Below, one piece after another: positions 54,365-62,482 of a stretch of DNA of 64,000 bases (its first letter is position 1; each line of letters starts with the position of its first letter). A model generated the notes under the pieces. The model ran no database searches. It saw only the letters and a list, made by a program, of their open reading frames with translations, and had not been told where the DNA came from. Made by a program: the position numbers and the translations under genes. This stretch comes from Lithodes maja (lineage: Eukaryota > Arthropoda > Malacostraca > Decapoda > Lithodidae), in the NCBI GenBank assembly GCA_037953745.1, contig JBAKBP010006603.1, forward strand, positions 1 through 64,000, written 5' to 3'.

Positions 54365-55168
54365 CAGTAGAGTCACACATCTCACGCATTTCGATCCCAC
54401 GATTACGCATCCCACGGTACTATCCAATGGCTACCTGAATTCTCATCCCACGAAAAACCACACGATTCCCACGGCTTTGGCGGCGACGGTGCGGTGACGG
54501 AGAACGAGAGTGGGGCCACGGAGGGTGGTATCTAACATCCGCTTCCCGTCTATCACCACATCCATCACAATAATCACCTCATCAACTTTTCTAAGTTTTT
54601 TGTTTGTGTTTTACTTACCTTTCTTTTCATAGCAGCTTGAAAGCCTGTAAGCTTGTTTTGAAAGGCGTCCGTCCGACGCATGTAAACAACAGCTGGTAAG
54701 GCGTCGCTTGTTCGTGTGTGGCTGTGTTATTGTTAAGTAGTGAAAAGTGGCTGACATCGCCACAAGGTTCTCTCCACGGAAATCGTCATCACAACTGAAC
54801 CAGTTGACTTAGAGAGCTCTACTCAACGCCATTCTACAGGAATGCAACACATCTACGCTTGGGGATGCGTGGGAATGCGGAAGCAGTCAAAATAACAAAG
54901 ATACGGTAGCCTAGGCGAGACGTTTTTTCGGCCAAATCCCCCAGGTTTTGGGGATATACCGGTATTATAGAATGCGTAGCCGAGGCTGGAGGGTTAAAGC
55001 AACTTACTTTTGATTATTGGCATGTAAAGTGATGGTCAATAGTCGCCCAACGATAGCCTCCAGTACTTTTGTAATTTTCCCCATTACTTTAATAGTCTGC
55101 ATCCCACGAATTCCGGTCCCACGGTAATATTTCGGTACCAATAAATCGTGGGATGCGAGATTCTACTG
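54365..55168. mobile_element. pogo/Tigger-like MITE inserted in DIRS copy 2 (804 bp)
   Basis: TA at 54363-54364 and 55169-55170. Termini CAGTAGAGTCACACATCTCA and CAGTAGAATCTCGCATCCCA are inverted repeats, and CATCCCACG words recur inward on both sides. Copy 1 lacks it: there CTGTAAAT runs straight to TGGTCCCTGG. The insertion falls at the 3' end of the captured SINE. No transposase. Confidence 0.85.
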
Positions 55169-55300
55169 TATTTACAGCTAGGTGAACTGAGGCTAACACA
55201 TGAAAAGAGACAAGCCAATTCGTCACCGCCCGGTCTGGGAGTGAACCCCCGACCCCTCGTGTGTGAGACGAGAGCGCTACCTACGAGGCTACGGGCTGTG
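55169..55300 (-). mobile_element. tRNA-derived SINE captured in DIRS copy 2
   Basis: Minus-strand equivalent of 35196-35345: B-box-like GGGTTCACTCCC, A-box-like TAGCCTCGTAGGTAGC, and the TGTTAGCCTCAGTTCACCTA body. Confidence 0.7.
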
Positions 55301-55936
55301 GCGAACGGCCGGCAGTCGGGTCAGGGATACCCAGGGTGACGCGGAACCGGGCGGCAACAAAGGCCGGGGAACGGCGGCCCACAGGCCCAATGTGGCGGGA
55401 GACCATCGGCCACACCGACGGAAGGGAAGCAGAGGCCACAGCCGCCGCCGAGGAACCAGGGCCATGGAGCAGCACAACCACCAGGGCCAGACACGGGCCA
55501 CACAGAGCAGGGAGGTAGGCCGTAGAGGACACAAAGAGCGAGTGGCGCAAGCAGGACATGTGGCTCACCAAGCACGGGGAGCGACAACCAAGGCGAAAGC
55601 AAAGCAGCCGACCAGCACGAGAAGAACACACACCAGAATCAGCACGTCGAAGGAGTAAGTGGAGAGAATGGCCAAGAAGAACCAGGAAGGAGCATGGGGA
55701 AACAGGACACACATGCAAACAGGTATCTGTACTCACCCTAAACTGGGAGCACAGAGGCAGGTGAGGAGGGCGGCCGAGGCGGAAGAGCACCAGCAGAACC
55801 TGCAAAGATGGAGAAAGTGTTAACCACCACTCAACATCTTACATGCAGGGCCTATAACACCAGGAAAGTGCATACACCAATATAGTATCAGGCAACAATA
55901 TGACATAAAAAGGTCAACAGCGAAAGCCAACTATAA

Positions 55937-56077
55937 CCGCAAATTTGCGGGCCAATGGAGGTAGAACCGTACCGACACAACCCCCCCACATCTCCGCGGG
56001 ACCCCCCAGCGATCGTCGCAAATTTGCGGGAGCCGAAATGTCCCAGAGGACCGAACGAGCACACCGCAAATTTGCGG
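55937..56077 (-). repeat. Three CGCAAATTTGCG palindromes, DIRS copy 2
   Basis: At 55937-55950, about 56017-56030 (outer base changed) and 56064-56077, mirroring 34407-34549. Confidence 0.85.
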
Positions 56078-57044
56078 GACCGGCCGAGATGGTCCGGTGC
56101 CGAAAAAGCGAGAGGAGCGTCTAGGAAAACCAAAAAAGGCCCGCAACAAGCGTCAACTCCTTATGAACTCCAAGCGACGATGACCATCAAGCTGAGCAGT
56201 GCCTTCCTTGATAATATCCTGACTCGACCGGTCAAGGGAGAGGCAAGGAAGACACACCAGGGGAGAGGAGGCACATCCCCTGGGAACCACCCAACCCACA
56301 GAGATAGAGCAAAGCCCATGAGGAGAAGTGGCAGGTTGGGTGGTTTGGCACAACAGGGGCCCCCGTGGGGTACCCCAGGTTGGGCAAAAGTTAGGAAAGG
56401 ATGGAGGTGAAAACAGGAAGGGAACACAAAAAACCAGTAATGAAACTGGTGAGAAAAAGGGTGGCCTAGCCGCGAGTAGAGAATGTGTCAGGGGCGAAAA
56501 ACCCTGTGGAGTGAGGGAGAGGCCCCCGTGGGGTACCCCTGGGTATCACGAACCACTAAGCGCCCAGGCCCTTGAGACACAGTGAAGGCTCGAAAGGGGG
56601 GACTCGGGAATAACGCTAGTTATGCGGCTGACACAAACACTACAAACAGCACCGCCACCACGAAATCTCAGAATGTGAACCAACTGTACACCTAGGCTAT
56701 GAAAAAATGAGAACTCATAGGGGCATAGCAAGTCCTGAATGATAAACAAGCTAGGCTAATTGAAGCTAAAAGCTAAGCCATGCCCAGACTAACAGGAAAA
56801 AAGAATATGAAAAGAGAAAGAATGAAAAACATATACGAGGAACGCCAGGCGCCCCCGTACCTTCGGTAAGCTATTTCCACACGCGTCTCCATTATACACA
56901 CTTAGGAGCCCATTTACGTGTGCCCTAGATCACGTAACATCTGTCTAACAAAAAAGAAGGCCAGAAAAGCCGAAACTAACCTAAACAGGGTGAATTAAAG
57001 GAGCACAACAAAAGCGACTTCATTCAATGGAGCGCGTGAAAAAA

Positions 57045-57345
57045 TGATAACAAGAGAGGGTCGCTCATGCGCACGTTCGACAGGGATCTGCACATGACGG
57101 AACACGGGATGGGCCTTAAGCGGTAACTAAGGTAAACCCCTTTTTCTTCTCTTCTATGCTTTTTTCACCTTCGGTGGTAGTTTTGGTTAATGTACAACGT
57201 CTCCTAGAGCAAGATAAGGAGTAGACTCTAGACGTTTTCTTTTTAACCGCGGTTGGAATGACGACATAGCAGTCAAAATAGACAAGTCGTCATTGCAATT
57301 AGGTTAATAGCCTTGACGTTGGATTTGCCAAGACTACTAACAAAT
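57045..57345 (-). repeat. Left inverted terminal repeat, DIRS copy 2
   Basis: Plus strand TGATAACAAGAGAGGGTCGC through CAAGACTACTAACAAAT; complement of 33128-33432. Host MITE sequence ATTCATTG follows at once. Confidence 0.9.
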
Positions 57346-57896
57346 ATTCATTGTGCTATTAATAGCATTAATACTTATCCATATGCGCCTATTATGGGTT
57401 GATTATAAAGGTATTAACCTGAAACAACAATAAAACGAGTGAAAACAGCGTTTGGATGGTCAAAATCGGAGATATAGCCCGCGAGTTGTATAATGTATGG
57501 GTGAGGCAACCTGCTTTCCCGCCAATTTCCCCCAAGGCCACTGAGACACAGTCGATCGATACTCTCTCTCTCTCTCTTGCACTCGCTTGCCATCAGTGAT
57601 GACAACACCCTGCTTGCAACTCGCTAATGTTAGCACGAAAATATACCTCAGAATAAGGGAATAACAGGGAAAATAGGCGATAACTGAAGGAGAGGAGGAA
57701 AGTGGGGAAGGAGGGGAGGTAGAGGACTGAGATTTTGCATGGCCCAGGGGCCAAAAAAAAAATAAAAAAATAAAAAAATAAAAAAATATATATTTTTTTT
57801 TCGATGTCAAAAGTTGATTTTTTTTTTCACTCACTCATAAGAGTCTCCCCGCAGTCCGCCGGGGGAACTCTTAAGAGTCTCCCCGCAGTTCCCGGG
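57346..57896 (-). mobile_element. piggyBac-like MITE 1 family, copy 4, right piece
   Basis: ATTCATTGTGCTATTAATAG through TTAGCACGAAAATATACC and GGCCCAGGGGCC to GCAGTTCCCGGG, then TTAA at 57897-57900. Joins seamlessly with 48261-48336. Confidence 0.88.
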
Positions 57897-58675
57897 TTAA
57901 CAGAGTCACTCCTGCCAATCCCACGAAAATCAGAGGTTAAAGATCTTGGGGTAATAAAGTCAGAAAACATGTCTTTCAAAGAACATAATCAGGCCAAGTC
58001 AGTAGCGGCGAGGAAACTTGTAGGTTGGATACTGCGCACTTTCAAGACACAAGAAGAACGGCCAATGATAACACTTTTCAAATCGTTGGTGATCCCACGA
58101 CTGGAGTATTGCAGTGTGCTAACATCTCCACACAAAGCCGGGGAAATATACGAAATAGAGAGTGTTCAAAGAAATTTCACGTCCCACATCAGCTCTGTAA
58201 AACATCTTCATTACTGGGATAGGCAGAAGGCTCTTAACTTATATTCACTGGAGCGAAGAAGAGAGATACTTGATAATTTACACATGGAAAGTTATCGAGG
58301 GTCTAGTGCCAAACCTTCACACCACAATATCATGGAACTGGAGTGACAGAGGGGGTAGGTATTGTAACATCCCACCCCAAAAGTGTAGGGGAGCTCTGGG
58401 CACACTGAGGGACTCCTGGTTGACAAACAGGGGACCAAGCCTCTTCAACAAAATGCCAGAGAACGTGATAAACCTGATGGACGTGCCAACGGAAGTATTA
58501 AAAAAAGCCTTGGACAACCATCTCAAGTCGGTGCTTGATCAGCCATACTTCGCGGGGGGGAGAGCTGCCCTCTCGAATAGCCTGCTGCATCAAACACTGG
58601 CAGCAAACATACTCGAGGGGAGCAACTCTCGCCGAGGCCGCTGAGGAGGCCGAAACAACTCGAGTAAGTAAGTAA
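57897..58675 (+). pseudogene. CR1/Jockey-group LINE, C-terminal part downstream of the nested insertion
   Basis: The frame picks up from 48256 with TESLLPIPRKSEVKDLGVIK, then FKSLVIPRLEYCSVL and LYSLERRRE. A one-base frameshift near 58262 leads to LIIYTWKVIEGLVPNL, VPTEVLKKALDNHLKSVLDQ and a stop at 58642. Tail GAGTAAGTAAGTAAAC, an (AAGT)n type. Inactive through 5' truncation, insertion and frameshift. Confidence 0.85.
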
Positions 58676-58879
58676 ACCTATTACCCCCACCCCCACCCCG
58701 CCACCCCCTTCTACCCCATCGTAACTCTTCAGCCAGAAAGGGTACCGGTACACCGGGGATTCTCCGTGGCTGAGGGGCGTCTCTGTTTCATGTGCTCGGA
58801 ACTGTACATGTCCAGTAAAGTCCACGTAACAAGGGCACGCCCTAGCCCTGTCAATCAAGGGAGTGAACAGCATTAGAAA
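58676..58879. other. No gene seen
   Basis: C-rich stretch CCCCCACCCCCACCCC followed by unique-looking sequence. Confidence 0.3.
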
Positions 58880-59290
58880 CTGCATCACCTCCCAACTCCA
58901 TCCTTCCATCTCATTCTGGGTTTACCTCTGACACTTTGACCTTCCACCTCACTCTCATACTCTTTTAGTCATTCTCTCACGCTCTATATGCTCCACATGA
59001 CTGAGCCACCTCAATGTGTTCTCCTTCACACTCTCCATCACATTTCCATCCTCACCACATCGCTCTTGTACTTACTCATTGGTGTGTCTGTTTCTCAATG
59101 TGACACCACACACACTTCTCAAGTAACTCATTTAGATCTCTTCCACTCTTGATTTATGCCTCTCCAAAAACGTCCATGATTCACTCTTGTACGTTTTTGT
59201 CAGGATCATGCAGTGACTTCTTTCCTTCCATGCTCACCTCCCTGTGCATAGCCACTGCTTTCGGCGTACTGTACCTACAACCCTCCTCAA
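58880..59290 (-). mobile_element. Old, heavily decayed RTE-like (family B) fragment
   Basis: Minus strand parallels 28500-28930: CCATCCTTCCA-type, CTTTTAGTCATTCTCTC, CATATGGAACG/CACATGACTGA and CATGCAGTGACTTCTTT words occur in the same order with many substitutions and small gaps. No frame is left. Confidence 0.6.
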
Positions 59291-59816
59291 TAAAAGAACA
59301 TATATTTAGACATGGTGTTATTGACTAAAGTCTTTATTGACATTTCTATACATTGGCCCTTCTTGATCTTTGCTGGAGTATTGATGATAAAATGTCCTAA
59401 CTCTTGTTTTTTTAGCCGATGATGTATTTTGTTATATAAATACTGTATCTACAATTTCTACTCCTTTTCTTCATGGTCATCTGAAAACATATGCTGCTGA
59501 TTTTGCTAACACATATACTGTAGGTGTTGTTATTTGACTATCTATAAAAAAAAATTTTAAACTGTTCAGCAAGTTTTCGTCCCCATTGCCTTGTTCCACC
59601 TACATCTTAAGGGGGACCTATAAAATAAATTCACTGTGGCTGACATCGTGTTCCTCGTCAACATGGTGGTTTGTCTCTTTCCCATGTATACATCTGCCTA
59701 TTTGACTGTCTGGTGAACTATGTAGTAAGAGTATGTATACAAAAAAATAGTCATCCAATAAAAGGATTAAATACCTCACATGATGAAATGATTTTAAATC
59801 TACTTCACATCCTCAG
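59291..59816 (+). other. Intron upstream of the SNRK exon
   Basis: No repeats recognised. It ends in a pyrimidine-containing acceptor ACTTCACATCCTCAG at 59802-59816. Confidence 0.55.
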
Positions 59817-59998
59817 GTGATAGACAAGATGAAATTGGACGAAGTGTCACGAGCGCACCTGTTCCAAGAGGTGCGATGTATGAAGCTGGTCCAACACCCC
59901 AATGTTGTGCGGCTCTACGAGGTCATCGACACTCAGACCAAACTATACCTGGTCCTGGAGTGGGCTGATGGGGGTGATATGTACGACTATATTATGAA
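59817..59998 (+). CDS. SNRK: Internal exon of SNF-related serine/threonine kinase
   Basis: A 182-nt exon between acceptor CCTCAG (ending 59816) and donor GTGAGT (starting 59999). Translation starts in phase at VIDKMKLDEVSRAHLFQEVR and continues through LVQHPNVVRLYEVID to GGDMYDYIM, leaving two bases of a Lys codon for the next exon. This is the kinase N-lobe: the strand after the ATP-binding Lys (which lies in the preceding exon), helix C with its conserved Glu (QEVRCM), the beta4-beta5 strands and the hinge (LVLEWADGG). HLFQEVRCMKLVQHPNVVRL is characteristic of SNRK among AMPK-related kinases. SNRK is a Ser/Thr kinase activated by LKB1. The glycine-rich loop exon and the catalytic HRD/DFG exons were not found in the window. 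This is the only host coding exon I can support. Confidence 0.93.
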
Positions 59999-60120
59999 GT
60001 GAGTGCTGTCTATATATAATCTCCATTTCTATTTTCCAGGCAACTAATTAACTACATGTGTCTATCCATTATCTGTGTGTCTATTATCTACAGTACTTTC
60101 TATTTTTATCTGTGACAGGG
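59999..60120 (+). other. Intron downstream of the SNRK exon
   Basis: Begins with donor GTGAGTGC; the following introns are filled by retrotransposon fragments from 60121. Confidence 0.55.
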
Positions 60121-60310
60121 CTCTATACATACATACATACATACAAGTTTAAAGGCCACTTCATCCATACCAAGTATGATTTCAGTCTTACGTCCTAAAT
60201 GGCGGCATTCCAGATGACCCTGTTTTGGGTTGCCTCTGGCATAAGGTTCTTTATGTTAAGGTTGGACCGAAGTACCTGATCTCACGTCTTTCTAGGTCTA
60301 CCCCTACGCA
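60121..60310 (-). mobile_element. RTE-like (family A) 3' end with (TATG)n tail
   Basis: Plus-strand CATACATACATACATACA at about 60127-60145 is the complement of the (TATG)n tail. It is followed by TGGCGGCATTCCAGATGACC and ACGTCTTTCTAGGTCTACCC, complements of the family A C terminus (WNAAI, GRPRK-type region). Confidence 0.65.
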
Positions 60311-61485
60311 CAACTCCCCCCACCCCATACACCCCAAATAAACATAGCCTCCTACGCAGACAACATAACACTCACATGCACACACCAAGACCTAGACACA
60401 GCAACACGTCTCCTTCAACCCTATTTCAACACATTACATGACTGGTGCACTACAAACAGACTCAATTTAGCCCCAGCCAAATCCACCGCAACCCTCCCCA
60501 CAAGCTGGACAGGAGATCACAAATACATCCCGCAACTCACCATAAACAACACATCCCTAACACACACACACTCACCCAAAATCCTAGGAGTAACATATGA
60601 TACTCTAATGACATTCAAACAGCACACCACAAACATGAAAAAGAAACTGACACCCAGACTTAACGCCCTCAGGTCACTTGCCCACACACAATATGGACAC
60701 AACAAAGAAACCACCACCACAGTTTACAAACAATACATAAGATCAGTGATGGAATAATGCAAGCCCGGCCTGGGCTTCTAACCTAGCTGAAACACATCAT
60801 AAGACCTTACAGACTATTCAAAATAAAGCCCTAAACATCATCACAGGCTGCACAGCTACTACACCTACAGATCACCTACGTCAAGAAACCAAAATCCTCA
60901 AAGTCAAACACCATCTGGACATGAGAGGCACTCAATTCCTGGCAGAAGCCTCCATGAACCAACACCACCCACTACACTACATGGCAACACACCCACAGAC
61001 ACCAAGAAATATCAAAACAACACCCAGCACACGGTATCACACACAAATACTGTCTTCTCTCCCTCCCTGCCCACCCCAAACCAGCTTCCAGAAGCACATC
61101 CATACTTTTATCTCTCGCCGTTCCATCCAATCACTCATAGACAACACGCAGCTGCAGGCACGACCTCCCGAAATCCATCCTTCTGAATCCTCCCTTCCTC
61201 GCGAGGACAGAGTCCACCTGGCCAGGCTGAGATGCGGATACCATCCAGCTCTTCTGAGCTATCAGAAGATACTGGATGATTCCGTCGTCGACACCTGCCC
61301 GGGTTGTAACACAGCACCCCATGCCATTAAACACATCATAGAAGACTGCATTTCACACAACCACTTACGCCAACAACACAATCTACACTCCTTGAGAGCT
61401 CTGTGGGAAAGCCTGACCATGGTCATGACCTTCCTTAGGGACTCGAGGCTGTTCGGCCAGGCAGCTTAGGGAACAACAACAACAA
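60311..61485 (+). mobile_element. I/Jockey-group LINE, 5'-truncated second copy
   Basis: Close relative of 26170-27340. It starts near motif C, which reads SYADNITLTC, so the second catalytic Asp is Asn. A one-base insertion at about 60755 (GGAATAATGC against GGAATACGC) makes a stop. The C-terminal frame 60921-61469 carries HLARLRCGYHPALLSYQ, CPGCNTAPHAIKHIIEDC and ends GQAA, stop, then (AAC)n. Inserted in a SNRK intron on the sense strand. Confidence 0.8.
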
Positions 61486-62482
61486 AAACTCCCCCCACGT
61501 TCATAGTCTGGTTTGTAATGGAAGATTAATGTTAAGAACTGGGTGTTCCTTAATATCTATAGGTTCAGGAACTAATGTCTAGCGAGGTCGGTCCTAGTGA
61601 TCTTGGCCCCATTCATTGTTCTTTCCTCTCACTAAAACATTAGGCTGTCCATAATGCAGTTGGGTCTAAGTACATGATTAGATTGATATCCAGAATTCGA
61701 AAATGGATATTAATCGTGATCGTGTACTTAGCCTTTTAAGGGGACCGTCCGCCTTTTGTAACCCCTTTTTTTTTTTTTTTTATACATAGAAGGCTGGCTA
61801 TATATTCCCTCAGCCTGTCTGTAAAAGTTGAATGCCGAAAATCGCTTCTAAGTGCATTATTTCGAGCTTTATATAAAGCTTTCGCAGGCTGAATATGGGC
61901 CTAATATATATGTATAAATTATGTTTTTTTTTATATAGGAATCATTACAAATTAATTTCATGTAATAGGACTAATATATATGTATAAATTACTAAAATGT
62001 AAATAGAAATAATTAAAAATACATTTCCTGTAATAGGACTAGAGTTATTCTACTGAAAATACAGTTTTTGAAGTTTGCGAGGCTTTTTCTCAACACAAAA
62101 ATGTCAAAAAATTCCAACTCGGAAATACACACAATCGAAAAACAACTTGTCATACAGTAATGATTCATATACCATTGGAAAGCCCATAACAAACTCTATA
62201 AAGTAGTCAAGGGGAATTCTTTTAGCCACCCCCATTCATGCACAGCACATCTTCAAAGTTGCAAAACAAGTGAACAAATTTCAACCTAAAAATATTTAGG
62301 CTAAAAATAAAACTAGATGATATACAAAAAATGCTTGACTAGATTGTAGAAACACCTTTTGTGAGTTGATTGAACACAAACAGAAAGACAATACACTATA
62401 TTCTTGAGTACAGTGTCAATTATTGTAGTGTGTAATTTTGTCTAATTTTGACCCTAATTTTTGACATATATAAAAAACTATA
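61486..62482. other. No gene seen; AT-rich intron-like
   Basis: T-run near 61767-61785. A 20-base word CTAATATATATGTATAAATT recurs at about 61900 and 61970. No coding motif. Confidence 0.35.

Larger units (their letters stand above)
48337..57345 (-). mobile_element. DIRS-order retroelement, copy 2 (9009 bp)
   Basis: The minus-strand twin of the element at 33128-41271, with the same order of leader, palindromes, SINE, RT, RNase H, recombinase, internal complementary region and terminal repeats. It is inserted in MITE copy 4 at CACTAAAAT/ATTCATTG, a site seen uninterrupted in the copies at 43.1 and 44.3 kb; no duplication larger than the ambiguous A/T trinucleotide is seen. It is longer than copy 1 chiefly because of the 804-bp pogo-like element at 54365-55168. 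Copy 2 has the better-preserved recombinase. Confidence 0.9.

Noticed and set aside
33128..57345. The two DIRS copies as one large palindromic segmental duplication
   Set aside because: Flanks differ, copy 2 interrupts a MITE at a site seen empty elsewhere, and the intervening 7 kb is not mirrored. Independent insertions explain it better.
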